NCBI GenBank assembly: GCA_902761625.1
Contig: CACWLH010000007.1
Coordinates: forward strand, 1 to 56,514
Origin: an uncultured Erysipelotrichaceae bacterium
Lineage (GTDB): Bacteria > Bacillota_I > Bacilli_A > Erysipelotrichales > Erysipelotrichaceae
Direction: 5' to 3'
Length of the DNA: 56,514 nucleotides
Shown here: positions 36,859 through 45,592 of the stretch, one piece after another
How positions within the stretch are numbered: position 1 is the first letter of the stretch
Layout: every line of letters starts with the position of its first letter
The notes under the pieces: model-generated
Seen by the model: the letters and a program-made list of their open reading frames with translations, nothing else
What the model was told of the DNA's origin: nothing
The model's database searches: none
Position numbers and translations under genes: made by a program

Positions 36859-39093
36859 CTAATTTCTGTAATAGTTGATCAGACAGCCGTCGGCGAGGAT
36901 GTGCTTTTCCTCATTGGTCAAAGCGCCTAGGGAAACACTGATCTTTGCGACTCCTGTTCCGTTGACCGCATAGGCTTCAACCGGTGTGTCATTCAGCAGC
37001 GCTTCACGGATATTCTTCGCGAATACCCAGCTGTTTTTGGGCAGCTGTGCACCCTCTTCTGTCACAAACGGCAGGATACCCCAGTTGATGCAGTTGGAGC
37101 GGTAGCGCTTGGTGGCATATTCTTCGGCGAAGTTGGCAGCTGCGCCAAGCACTCTCTGACAGGAGGCAGCCTGTTCACGCGCGCTTCCGTCGCCCGGCTT
37201 TTTCGCATAGATCGCGCTGGCGATATTGGTGGTTTCAGGATTCACCGCAATGCCTGCTTCCTTGAGCGCCTCATAGACGGAGACAACGGTCTCATTGATC
37301 GTGCCGTTTGTTCTTTCATCCTCCAGCTGCTTTACAGCCTTGGCTTCGGAAACATAGGCGGGATCACGTCTGGACAGGGTGAATTCAGCCAGTCTTAACG
37401 GATTGGAACGGAAGGAGCTTGTTTCACCGGAAGGAATCAGTTCATCGGTCGTGGTGACCGGATCATCGATATGGCTGACAATCTTCACCAGCAGATCATC
37501 GCTGAGAGAAGGCTGTTCAGGCCAGTCCTTGATATTCGGTCCGAAACGCAGTTCAACCGATGCGTCTGCCTTGCCCCAGGCATTGAGCACACGCTTTTCA
37601 TAGATGGACTGATCAAAGACCTGTTTCACTTCGCCCTCTTCCTCGGTTACAAGATCTGTGGCGGCAGTGAGAATGCCCTGGTTTGCGGCGGTGGCGGCGA
37701 TGGATCTTGCGTCCATGAGTGCGACCGCGGCCATCTGTCCCTCACCGGGTTTGGAGCCTTCACGGTTGGGAAAGTTTCTGGTTGTATGGCGGATCGAGAA
37801 TTCGCCGTTGGCAGGAGTATCGCCTGCGCCGAAGCACGGTCCGCAGAAAGCTTCGCGGAAGACGGCGCCTTCTGAGATCAGATCAGCGATGGTTCCGTCC
37901 GCTGCCAGCGCCTTATATGCGGGCATGGAGTCGGGATAGACGGAAAGCTTGAATTCGTCATTGCCGACATGATGGCCTTTGAGAATCTTTGAAGCGGCGA
38001 TGATATTTTCATAGACACCGCCCGAGCAGCCGGCGATAATGCCCTGATCAGTGCGGATATCACCGTTTTCATCGATTTTGGACAGCAGATCGATTTTCAC
38101 CTTGCCGCCAAGCTGCTGATTGGCACGCTCCTGCGCCTCGCCAAGATATTTCTGAGGATCCTTTTTCAGCTCATTGATGGCGATCGCATAGCTTGGATGC
38201 ATGGGCAGCGCGATCATCGATTCAACGGATGAGAGATCAATCTCAATCCAGGAATCATAATATGCGCCTTCCTGCACGCTGAGCTTATGATAGTCGTCCG
38301 CCCTGCCGCGGATCGCATAGTATTCTTCAGTCTTCTCATCGGTTTCCCAGATGGAGCTCCAGCATGTGGTTTCGGTGGTCATGACATCGATGCCGTTGCG
38401 GAAGTCCTGGGAGAGACTGGCAATGCCCGGACCGGCGAATTCAAGCGCCTTGTTTTTGACAAATCCGCTCGCATAGGTTGCCCCGACAAGGGCCAGCGCC
38501 ACATCGTGGGGACCAACGCCCGGTTTGGGTTTGCCGGTCAGCCAGATCAATACGGTTTTCGGCTTTGCCATGTCATAGGTGCGTTTCACCAGCTGCTTGG
38601 CCAGCTCACCGCCGCCTTCGCCGACACCCATGGTGCCAAGCGCGCCGTATCTGGTATGGGAGTCAGAGCCGAGGATCATCCTGCCGCAGCCGGTCATCAT
38701 TTCACGATTGTAGGAATGAATGACCGCATAGCATGGCGGCACATAGATGCCGCCGTATTTCTTCGCCGCGGAAAGCGCGAACTGGTGGTCATCCTCATTG
38801 ATGGTTCCTCCTACCGCACACAATGTGTTATGGCAGTTGGTCAGCACATAAGGCATCGGGAACTTTTCCATGCCGGAGGCACGGGCAGTCTGGATGATGC
38901 CGACATAGGTGATATCGTGGCTCGTCAAAGAGTCATATGTGATATGAAGCAGATTTTCATCGGTATGATTGTCATGGGCATCGAGAATGCCGGATACGAT
39001 CGTTTTCTTTCTGCCTTGTGCAATATCGAAGCCATCGGGCACAGGGGCGGGTTTTCCATTGAGCAGCACAGCCGCTTCATCATGAAGTTTCAT
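36859..39093 (-). CDS. Aconitase-family hydratase
   Basis: Probable aconitase: iron-sulfur isomerase of citrate to isocitrate, here 744 aa. The [4Fe-4S] ligands are C356 (AGCSGG), C417 and C420 (FCGPCFGAG). SDSHTRYGALGTMGVGEGG (143-161) and SGETSSFRSNPLRL (C-terminal swivelling domain, catalytic Ser) complete the active site. It belongs to a divergent aconitase subfamily, often annotated only as hydratase, rather than classical AcnA or AcnB. Divergent location next to citrate synthase supports an aconitase role. The ribosome binding site is AAAGGA. Confidence 0.85.
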   Translation of the reverse strand: MKLHDEAAVLLNGKPAPVPDGFDIAQGRKKTIVSGILDAHDNHTDENLLHITYDSLTSHDITYVGIIQTARASGMEKFPMPYVLTNCHNTLCAVGGTINEDDHQFALSAAKKYGGIYVPPCYAVIHSYNREMMTGCGRMILGSDSHTRYGALGTMGVGEGGGELAKQLVKRTYDMAKPKTVLIWLTGKPKPGVGPHDVALALVGATYASGFVKNKALEFAGPGIASLSQDFRNGIDVMTTETTCWSSIWETDEKTEEYYAIRGRADDYHKLSVQEGAYYDSWIEIDLSSVESMIALPMHPSYAIAINELKKDPQKYLGEAQERANQQLGGKVKIDLLSKIDENGDIRTDQGIIAGCSGGVYENIIAASKILKGHHVGNDEFKLSVYPDSMPAYKALAADGTIADLISEGAVFREAFCGPCFGAGDTPANGEFSIRHTTRNFPNREGSKPGEGQMAAVALMDARSIAATAANQGILTAATDLVTEEEGEVKQVFDQSIYEKRVLNAWGKADASVELRFGPNIKDWPEQPSLSDDLLVKIVSHIDDPVTTTDELIPSGETSSFRSNPLRLAEFTLSRRDPAYVSEAKAVKQLEDERTNGTINETVVSVYEALKEAGIAVNPETTNIASAIYAKKPGDGSAREQAASCQRVLGAAANFAEEYATKRYRSNCINWGILPFVTEEGAQLPKNSWVFAKNIREALLNDTPVEAYAVNGTGVAKISVSLGALTNEEKHILADGCLINYYRN

Positions 39094-39169
39094 AGCGCTT
39101 TCCTTTCATTTTTTCTGAAATGTGTTTCTTATTTTACATGAAATCAATGAAAATTACTATATGAAAGGC

Positions 39170-39197
39170 TTGACCGCTCCATTCTGACGGATAGAAT
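39170..39197 (+). promoter_or_regulatory. Promoter for citrate synthase gene
   Basis: TTGACC, 16-bp spacer, TAGAAT, about 25 nt before the ATG and well placed for the CGGAGG site. Confidence 0.65.
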
Positions 39198-39221
39198 TAT
39201 AGATATTATACGGAGGTGCCT

Positions 39222-40601
39222 ATGATTTATCCCGATGTACCGGCCTTCTCGGCTGAAGAGATCGCCATCCTGTGCGATGCATACCGTGAAAACAACTTCA
39301 TCGACCCGAAAGTTTCCGAAAAACTCGGCGTCAAGCGAGGACTGAGAAATCCAGACGGCACCGGTGTTCTTGCCGGACTGACCAATATCTGCGATGTTGT
39401 CGGTTATGAGCGCAAAGAGGACGGCACGATTGAGCCGATTGACGGAAAACTGATTTACAGAGGCATCGACCTGATGACCCTTGTCAATGAGGCAGTGGAG
39501 AATGACCGCTTCATGTTTGAGGAAGTGGTATGGCTTCTGCTGTTTGGTTCACTGCCGACCAGGGACAATCTGAGAAAGTTCTGTTCCCTTCTGGAAAAGC
39601 ACCGTGAACTGCCGGACGGCTTTGCGGAAAAGATCATCATCTCCACCCCTTCCCCCAACATCATGAACAAGATGGCAAGGGCAGTGCTGTCCATGTACAG
39701 CTATGATGAGAATGCGGAAAACAGCACCCTTGAAAATATCATCCGCCAGTCAATCAACCTGGTGGCGGAACTGCCGACGATGATGGTCTACTCCTATCAG
39801 ACCAAGAAGCATGCCTATGACCATGGTTCGCTTTATTTCCATTATCCGGTCAGCGGTCTGTCCACGGCGGAACATATTCTGGCCACTTACCGTCCGGATC
39901 AGGAATATACCCATGAGGAAGCCAAGCTGCTTGATTTATGCATGATCGTGCACGCCGACCATGGCGGAGGTAACAACTCCACCTTCACCGACCGTGTGCT
40001 CTCCTCTTCCGGCACTGATACCTATTCCGCAATCGGTGCGGCGATCTGCTCGCTCAAAGGTCCCAAGCACGGCGGCGCCAATCTGATGGTCATGCATCAG
40101 CTCGATGACATGCTGGAACATATCAATGACACATATGATGAGGAAGAGGTCAAGGAATATCTCAGAAAGATCATGCGCCGTGAGGCGGGCAACCATACCG
40201 GTCTCATCTACGGCATCGGCCATGCGGTTTATACCAAGAGCTATCCCAGAGCGCAGATCCTCAAGAAATATTCCAAGGATCTTGCCTATGAGAAAGGCTT
40301 CAAAAAAGAGTATGATCTGCTCTGCCTGATTGAAAAGCTCGGACCGGTCGTCTTCCGCGAGGAAAAAGGCCTGAGCAAGAATGTATGCGCGAATATGGAT
40401 CTCTTCTCCGGTCTTGTATACAGAATCCTCGGCATTTCCGAAGATCTCTTCACCCCAATCTTTGCGATCTCAAGAGTTGCCGGCTGGTGCGCCCACCGTA
40501 TGGAGGAAGTCGAATTCGCCAACCGCATCATCCGTCCCGCCTACCGCTATATCGGCCACGAACAGGAATATGTGCCGATTGATGAGCGCGAAGAGGATTG
40601 A
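39222..40601 (+). CDS. gltA: Citrate synthase
   Basis: Condenses oxaloacetate with acetyl-CoA. The 459-aa protein has the catalytic residues in GPKHGGAN (first His), GIGHAVYTKSYPRA (second His) and a later Asp in the usual position, plus VHADHGGGNNST. The length, with an N-terminal extension of about 60 residues, fits long Bacillota forms. CGGAGG sets the ATG at 39222; a GTG at 39216 is possible. It faces away from the aconitase-family gene; no isocitrate dehydrogenase follows, so the route may serve 2-oxoglutarate synthesis only if that enzyme is encoded elsewhere. Confidence 0.94.
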   Translation: MIYPDVPAFSAEEIAILCDAYRENNFIDPKVSEKLGVKRGLRNPDGTGVLAGLTNICDVVGYERKEDGTIEPIDGKLIYRGIDLMTLVNEAVENDRFMFEEVVWLLLFGSLPTRDNLRKFCSLLEKHRELPDGFAEKIIISTPSPNIMNKMARAVLSMYSYDENAENSTLENIIRQSINLVAELPTMMVYSYQTKKHAYDHGSLYFHYPVSGLSTAEHILATYRPDQEYTHEEAKLLDLCMIVHADHGGGNNSTFTDRVLSSSGTDTYSAIGAAICSLKGPKHGGANLMVMHQLDDMLEHINDTYDEEEVKEYLRKIMRREAGNHTGLIYGIGHAVYTKSYPRAQILKKYSKDLAYEKGFKKEYDLLCLIEKLGPVVFREEKGLSKNVCANMDLFSGLVYRILGISEDLFTPIFAISRVAGWCAHRMEEVEFANRIIRPAYRYIGHEQEYVPIDEREED

Positions 40602-40610
40602 CACCATACA

Positions 40611-40648
40611 AAAATGAGCTCCCGTGCAATTGCACAGGAGCTTTATTA
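40611..40648. terminator. Bidirectional terminator
   Basis: GAGCTCC-C-GTGCAA / TTGCAC-A-GGAGCTT, nearly continuous stem; T-rich on both sides (TTTATT on plus, TTTTTG on minus). Confidence 0.75.
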
Positions 40649-40651
40649 TGC

Positions 40652-41914
40652 TCAGATTTTGTTCAGCGCCTCTTCCGGAGACATCATCAGCTCGCGGATG
40701 CGGTAATCCCCGTCCGCATATTCGAAGACGAAGATGCCGCCGTTTGGCATCGCCTGTCTGCCTTTGGAGAAACAGGATTTGAAGTACTGGTCACGGTCAA
40801 TATTGAAGATCTGCCAGAGGATGTTGAGATAGAAGGTGCCATGGGATACCAGCAGCACATTCTCCCCGTTCTTTGCCCTTCTGCTTGTCAGATCAAGAAT
40901 TTCAAGAATCCTCAGTTTGACTTCATTGGCATTCTCACCGCCGACATCGCCCCATGTCTCGGTGTTATGGCGGTTCATGATTTCTTCGCGCCATGAATCC
41001 GATACAACCCCGTCAAAATCGCCGAAGTCCACTTCCTTGAGCAGCGGGGTCATCTTGGCTTCAATACCATGGGGTTTTGTGATGATGGCCGCCGTATCTC
41101 TTGCCCGCTTGGACATGGATGTATAGGCGAATGCGAAATCGATATGTTTGAGTGCGTCCCTGGCATTTTCCGCCTGGTGGATGCCGTTGGCGGTCAAGGG
41201 AGAATCGCAGGCGCCCTGCATGCGGTTGTACATATTGAAGAGGGTTTCGCCATGGCGCACATAATAGAATGTAACCTTCTTGGGCTCATCGGGAAGATCG
41301 AATTTCTCGCTTTCCACGGGCATGCAGATCATGCGATATTCGCCGTCCTCATATTCAAAGACCATGATGCCGCCGTTGGGAATCGGGGAACGGTTTTCCT
41401 TTTCACGCTGGGCACGGAATTCATCGATATCAATGTCCATCAGAGTCTGCATGACAAACATTTCAAAATAGCCGTGGCTGGCAATCAGTACACGGTCGCC
41501 ATCCGAACATTTATGAACAATCTCACGGAATGTTTCCCGGACGCGCACTTCGCATCTGGCTCTGCTTTCGCCGTCAACCGCCGAGAAATCCATTTCCTCA
41601 AAACATTTCTTCAATTCATCCGGATGGGATGTGTAACGGCTGCCCTCAAGTCTGCCGAAATCATATTCATGAAGGCCGTCAATGATCTCGATCTGCGCCT
41701 CCTGATCCGCAAGCACATAACTGGCGGTATTGATGCATCGCTCCGCCGGTGACACAAAAGCTTTGTCAAACCATACACTGTGCAGCGCCGCCCCTGCCCG
41801 CTTTGCCTGGACAACGCCAAGCTTTGTGAGCGGTGAATCACTGACACCGGAAACTCTTCCCTTACGGTTGAAGAGCGTTTCGCCGTGCCTGACAAAATAG
41901 AATCTGATTTTCAT
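40652..41914 (-). CDS. Tandem histidine phosphatase (two phosphoglycerate-mutase-like domains)
   Basis: The 420-aa protein is a duplication of a complete histidine phosphatase. Domain 1 (1-205): phosphohistidine H10 in FVRHGETLFN, LHEYDFG, SHGYF (H147). Domain 2 (213-420): H221 in YVRHGETLFN, LKEVDFG, SHGTF (H358). Each ends with a similar strand (PNGGIMVFEYEDGEYR, PNGGIFVFEYADGDYR). Both active sites look intact. Histidine phosphatases act on phospho-sugars, phosphoproteins or nucleotides; the substrate is unknown. GGAGG and an extended -10 precede the gene. Confidence 0.92.
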   Translation of the reverse strand: MKIRFYFVRHGETLFNRKGRVSGVSDSPLTKLGVVQAKRAGAALHSVWFDKAFVSPAERCINTASYVLADQEAQIEIIDGLHEYDFGRLEGSRYTSHPDELKKCFEEMDFSAVDGESRARCEVRVRETFREIVHKCSDGDRVLIASHGYFEMFVMQTLMDIDIDEFRAQREKENRSPIPNGGIMVFEYEDGEYRMICMPVESEKFDLPDEPKKVTFYYVRHGETLFNMYNRMQGACDSPLTANGIHQAENARDALKHIDFAFAYTSMSKRARDTAAIITKPHGIEAKMTPLLKEVDFGDFDGVVSDSWREEIMNRHNTETWGDVGGENANEVKLRILEILDLTSRRAKNGENVLLVSHGTFYLNILWQIFNIDRDQYFKSCFSKGRQAMPNGGIFVFEYADGDYRIRELMMSPEEALNKI

Positions 41915-41944
41915 AAATGATGTCCTCCGGTTGTATTTACAGAT

Positions 41945-41953
41945 ATTTTACCA
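41945..41953 (-). promoter_or_regulatory. Extended -10 for tandem phosphatase gene
   Basis: Minus-strand TGG-TAAAAT, 30 nt before the ATG; no clear -35. The spacer 41915-42075 holds nothing else except the terminator near 42020. Confidence 0.5.
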
Positions 41954-42019
41954 CAGGATATATGTTCCTTACGCTTACACCGGTGTGTATCATCTGATGT
42001 TCTTTGACTCGTGGATCAT

Positions 42020-42047
42020 AAAAAGCCCTGACAGGGTCAGAGCTTTG
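42020..42047 (-). terminator. Terminator after M18 aminopeptidase gene
   Basis: Read on minus: AAAGC-T-CTGAC / GTCAG-G-GCTTT, loop CCT, then TTATG. Confidence 0.75.
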
Positions 42048-42075
42048 TTCTGTCATCCGTTAAGCTGATATGGGA

Positions 42076-43440
42076 TCAGTCCATATCCTTCAGGAAAGCG
42101 ATATATGCGCGGTATGCCTCATAGACATCGGCTTTGGAGACGACTTCGTTAGGCGCATGCATGTTCTGCACCGCGATGCCGGCATCGATAACATCCATGT
42201 TGAGGTTGGCAAGGATATAGGCGATGGTTCCGCCTCCGCCCGCGTCAACGGATCCGAGTTCACATGTCTGGAACATGACATCATTGTCGTCCATGACTCT
42301 TCTGACCTTGGCGACATATTCGGCATTGGCGTCATTGGAGCCGCTCTTGCCGCCGCGTCCGGTGAACTTGTTGAAGCAGATGCCCTTTCCGAAGTATGCG
42401 GAGTTCTTGGCTTCCATGACTTCCGGATAAAGCGGATCATAGGCAGCCGAGACATCGCTGGAAAGCATTCTGGAGTTGGAGAGGCAGCGGAACAGAGTCA
42501 TCTGTGATTCGTCGCCCTGCTTTGCGAGCAGTTCAGCAACTGTATATTCGAAGAATCTGCTCTGCATGCCGGTGTTGCCGACGGAACCGATCTCTTCCTT
42601 GTCGACAAGGATGCAGCAGGCGGTTCTCTCCGGTGTCTCGATGTCAAAGATCGCCTTGAGGGATGTGTATGCGCAGACCTTGTCATCATGGCCATATCCC
42701 ATGATCATGGAGCGGTCAAGACCGTAGTCGCGTGCCTCGCCGGCCGGAACAACCTCGATCTCAGCGGAGATGAAGTCATCCTCCTCAATGTCATATTCGT
42801 CTTTCAGCAGTTTGAGAATGTTTACCTTGACCGGATCCTTTTCCTCATCAGCCGGAATGGAGCCGACCAGAAGGTCGAGCTGCTCGCCTTCGACAACGGT
42901 GGAGCCTGTCTTGGCCATCTGCTTGGAGGCAAGATGGATCAGAAGATCGGAAACGCCGACCACCGGATCGTTCGGCCTGTCACCGATATTGATGTCAATG
43001 ACAGTGCCGTCCTTCTTGCATACAACACCAACCAGCGCCATCGGTATGGCAACCCACTGATACTTCTTGATGCCGCCGTAATAATGGGTATCAAACAGAG
43101 CGAGTCCGTCCTTTTCATAAAGCGGGTGCTGTTTGAGGTCAAGACGCGGGGAGTCGATATGCGCGCCAAGCACGTTGAGACCGTTTTTGACGGGCTGTTT
43201 GCCGATCACAAACAAGCAGATATTCTTGCCGCGGTTGTTGACATAAACCTTGTCTCCCTCTTTCAGCTCATCACAGGTTTCCAGCGGTCTGAAGCCTGCC
43301 TCTTCAGCTGCCTTGACGGAATTGATGACGAAGGTTCTTTCGGTTTTGGACGCGGAGAGGAATTTCCTGTATTCCTCGTTGAAGGCGAAAAGTTTTGCCT
43401 TTTCTTCTTCATTCAGTTTGTTCCAGACGGTTTTGTTCAC
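42076..43440 (-). CDS. apeB: M18 family aminopeptidase
   Basis: Cytosolic dizinc aminopeptidase of the aspartyl aminopeptidase family, 454 aa. Family motifs are LGAHIDSPRLDLK (first zinc His and bridging region), CILVDKEEIGS (catalytic Glu) and MHAPNEVVSKAD near the end (last His ligand). The start is GTG at 43440 with AAGAAGGA upstream; the next in-frame ATG would remove conserved residues. It follows hflX by 16 nt and is probably co-transcribed with it. Confidence 0.93.
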   Translation of the reverse strand: MNKTVWNKLNEEEKAKLFAFNEEYRKFLSASKTERTFVINSVKAAEEAGFRPLETCDELKEGDKVYVNNRGKNICLFVIGKQPVKNGLNVLGAHIDSPRLDLKQHPLYEKDGLALFDTHYYGGIKKYQWVAIPMALVGVVCKKDGTVIDINIGDRPNDPVVGVSDLLIHLASKQMAKTGSTVVEGEQLDLLVGSIPADEEKDPVKVNILKLLKDEYDIEEDDFISAEIEVVPAGEARDYGLDRSMIMGYGHDDKVCAYTSLKAIFDIETPERTACCILVDKEEIGSVGNTGMQSRFFEYTVAELLAKQGDESQMTLFRCLSNSRMLSSDVSAAYDPLYPEVMEAKNSAYFGKGICFNKFTGRGGKSGSNDANAEYVAKVRRVMDDNDVMFQTCELGSVDAGGGGTIAYILANLNMDVIDAGIAVQNMHAPNEVVSKADVYEAYRAYIAFLKDMD

Positions 43441-43456
43441 AATATAATCCTTCTTT

Positions 43457-44695
43457 CTATATGCGCATTGCTTTGAAAGCTGCTGTATATCTTTGCGGTC
43501 CGCTCAGTTCGCAGATCATTCCCTCATCGGTATGTTCGATCACTTTGATCAGCAGAACACTTCGGTAGGAATCGGCCATCGACATTTTATCATAGGGAAT
43601 CAGAACCCGTACGGTCTCTTCTGCAGGATAAAGACGGTCAAGCAAGGTGTCCATGAATTCCTCCATGCCTTCGCCGGTTTTCGCGGAAATCAGGATGCCC
43701 TGCTCCATAACAATATCACCCTTTAAGAGATCGCTCTTTGTATATACTCTCATCACATCAATATCAGCGGCGCCGATCTGTCTGAGCGTATCTTCGGTGA
43801 TATCGATCTTGCGGTCATATTGGGGATCGGACGCATCAATCACATGGATCAGAAGATCCGCATCCCTTGCCGCATCCAGGGTAGCCTGGAAGGCATCGAT
43901 CAGGGTATGGGGCAGATCAGACACAAAGCCGACCGTGTCATAGAGAAGAAACTTTCTTCCTTTGAAAGGAATCATGCGCACGCTGGTATCAAGCGTCGCA
44001 AACAGCATATCCTCCTCATACACATCGCTTCCCTGCCCGCTGCCTGCCTTGATCATCGCATTCATGAGCGAGCTCTTGCCGGCATTTGTATATCCGACGA
44101 GCGCAACCCTGCGCATCATGGTGCGGGTGCGTCTTCTTTCATCCTGATATTTCTGTTTACGGATCTTTTCAAGATCTTTTTTGAGCGAGGCAATCCGTTC
44201 GCTGTATCTTCTCTGCACCAGCCTTGAGCGCATTTCACCGGCACCGCGGTTGTAGGCGCTGCCGCCCCGCTCATGGCCAGATTCATCAGCGGTGAAGTTG
44301 AGTACTCTTGGCAGATCATATTGAAGCCTGGCCATTTCCACCTGTAACTTAGCCTGGGTGGAACGGGCCCGTTTGGCGAAAATATCAAGAATCAATGCGG
44401 TGCGGTCAATCACATTGACGCCGGTGAAAGAGGAAACACGTTCACTGATCTGAATGCTGACGGGATTATGAAAGATGATCAGATCCGGTTCGCATTCGGC
44501 GCAATAGGCATGAAGCTCTTTGAGCTTGCCGCTGCGGAAGCCGGTATTGGGATCAATGGAACGGGAAGTCTGCGTAAAACGGGCAATCACGGTGATCTCA
44601 CATGCTTCGCAAAGAGATTCGGTCTCCGCAAGCGCCGCGTTGAATTCACTTTCACTCTGATCGATTCTGATCGCTGCCAGGACTGCTTTTTTCAT
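43457..44695 (-). CDS. hflX: Ribosome-dissociation GTPase HflX
   Basis: GTPase that rescues or splits stalled 70S ribosomes. The 412-aa protein has the N-terminal HflX domain (about 1-180) with NVIDRTALILDIFAKRA and the glycine-rich RGAGEM linker, then a TRAFAC GTPase domain: G1 GYTNAGKSS, G3 DTVGF (SDLPHTLIDAFQ follows), G4 TKSD. There is no Shine-Dalgarno; an extended -10 (TGA-TAACAT) lies 8 nt upstream, right after the terminator of the glutaredoxin gene, so it may be leaderless. Confidence 0.95.
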   Translation of the reverse strand: MKKAVLAAIRIDQSESEFNAALAETESLCEACEITVIARFTQTSRSIDPNTGFRSGKLKELHAYCAECEPDLIIFHNPVSIQISERVSSFTGVNVIDRTALILDIFAKRARSTQAKLQVEMARLQYDLPRVLNFTADESGHERGGSAYNRGAGEMRSRLVQRRYSERIASLKKDLEKIRKQKYQDERRRTRTMMRRVALVGYTNAGKSSLMNAMIKAGSGQGSDVYEEDMLFATLDTSVRMIPFKGRKFLLYDTVGFVSDLPHTLIDAFQATLDAARDADLLIHVIDASDPQYDRKIDITEDTLRQIGAADIDVMRVYTKSDLLKGDIVMEQGILISAKTGEGMEEFMDTLLDRLYPAEETVRVLIPYDKMSMADSYRSVLLIKVIEHTDEGMICELSGPQRYTAAFKAMRI

Positions 44696-44703
44696 ACTGC
44701 ACT

Positions 44704-44712
44704 ATGTTATCA
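44704..44712 (-). promoter_or_regulatory. Extended -10 for hflX
   Basis: Minus-strand TGA-TAACAT; the hflX ATG begins 8 nt downstream and the upstream terminator ends about 10 nt before it. Confidence 0.4.
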
Positions 44713-44721
44713 CGTTGTGAA

Positions 44722-44748
44722 GAAAAAAACCGGAATATTTCCCGGTTC
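44722..44748 (-). terminator. Terminator after glutaredoxin-like gene
   Basis: Read on minus: AACCGG / CCGGTT with a GAAATATT loop, then TTTTTT. The stem overlaps the stop codon. Confidence 0.85.
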
Positions 44749-45052
44749 AGCAGCCTTTGCCGTCCAGACGGCAGACTGTTTTTGTTTCAGATGTGATTTC
44801 AATTCCCTTTTCTTTGAGCCATGCCTCATAATCCAGGGTGATCTGATCATTGTCAATGATGCAGGGAATACCGACGGAACCGTTCTGACGGACCTCATCA
44901 AACAGTTCATTCTGATCGCGCAGACGTAAGAATGCTTTGAGATTTGCCATGGATGCATTGATGTCGATAAATTCATAAGGTATCTGATTCGCATCCAGAT
45001 ATCCTTTGAAATTCACGCAGTCGGGACAGTTGTGGCTTCCGTAATACTTCAT
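44747..45052 (-). CDS. Glutaredoxin-like protein
   Basis: Small thiol protein, 101 aa, with redox motif C9-P-D-C12 at the N-terminus (YGSHNCPDC) and a cis-proline motif GIPCI, plus a C-terminal cysteine pair in CRLDGKGC. Glutaredoxin-fold proteins of this kind reduce disulfides; in Bacillota lacking glutathione the electron donor may be thioredoxin reductase. It lies 12 nt after the acetyltransferase gene and has its own terminator. Confidence 0.85.
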   Translation of the reverse strand: MKYYGSHNCPDCVNFKGYLDANQIPYEFIDINASMANLKAFLRLRDQNELFDEVRQNGSVGIPCIIDNDQITLDYEAWLKEKGIEITSETKTVCRLDGKGC

Positions 45053-45064
45053 TGCGTTCTCCTT

Positions 45065-45592
45065 TCAGATTGTGATGTTATGAGGTTTTTCAGGATTTTC
45101 AGCCGGTGCGTTGAGCCTTCTGAGGTAATAGGTCACACCGAGCCATTTGCCGAACTTGTATCCGGACTCATCGAACTCACCCATCTTTGCAAAGCCATGG
45201 GCCTCATGGAGTTTTTCCGAAGGCGTATTGCCTTTGGTGATGATGGAGACCATATTCACATAGCCTGCCTTCTCTGCGGTTTCAATGGCCGCTTTCATCA
45301 ATTGATGACCGTAGCCCTTTCCCCTTTGCTCAGGATCCAGATAGATGGCAAGATCGCATGTCCAGTCATAGGCGGCTCTTGGAATGAATGAGGCAAGATA
45401 GGCATAGCCTACCGGCTTTCCTTCCTCCTCAAGAATGATCCACGGATAGGTTTTTGTGATCATATGAACCCGCTGTGCAAACTCATCATATGAGAGCTCT
45501 TCAGTCTCAAAGGTGGCTTCGGAATTGCGGATATACCAGTTGTACCAGGAAAGAATCAGGCCGATATCTTCTTCTTTCAGTGAGCGGATCAT
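45065..45592 (-). CDS. GNAT acetyltransferase, phosphinothricin-acetyltransferase-like
   Basis: N-acetyltransferase of 175 aa. It shows the Pat/YwnH pattern: IRSLKEEDIGLILSWYNWYI at the N-terminus, AYLASFIPRAAYDWTCDLAIYL, the acetyl-CoA loop QRGKGYGHQL (Q/R-x-x-G-x-G) and the HEAHGF-like HGFAKMG ending. Natural substrates of this group are often amino-acid analogues such as methionine sulfoximine; resistance is not shown. The start overlaps the amidohydrolase stop (ATGA). Confidence 0.88.
   Translation of the reverse strand: MIRSLKEEDIGLILSWYNWYIRNSEATFETEELSYDEFAQRVHMITKTYPWIILEEEGKPVGYAYLASFIPRAAYDWTCDLAIYLDPEQRGKGYGHQLMKAAIETAEKAGYVNMVSIITKGNTPSEKLHEAHGFAKMGEFDESGYKFGKWLGVTYYLRRLNAPAENPEKPHNITI

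Noticed and set aside
38287..39141. 284-codon plus-strand frame opposite the aconitase-family gene
   Set aside because: Antisense shadow without ribosome binding site; crosses the divergent promoter region.
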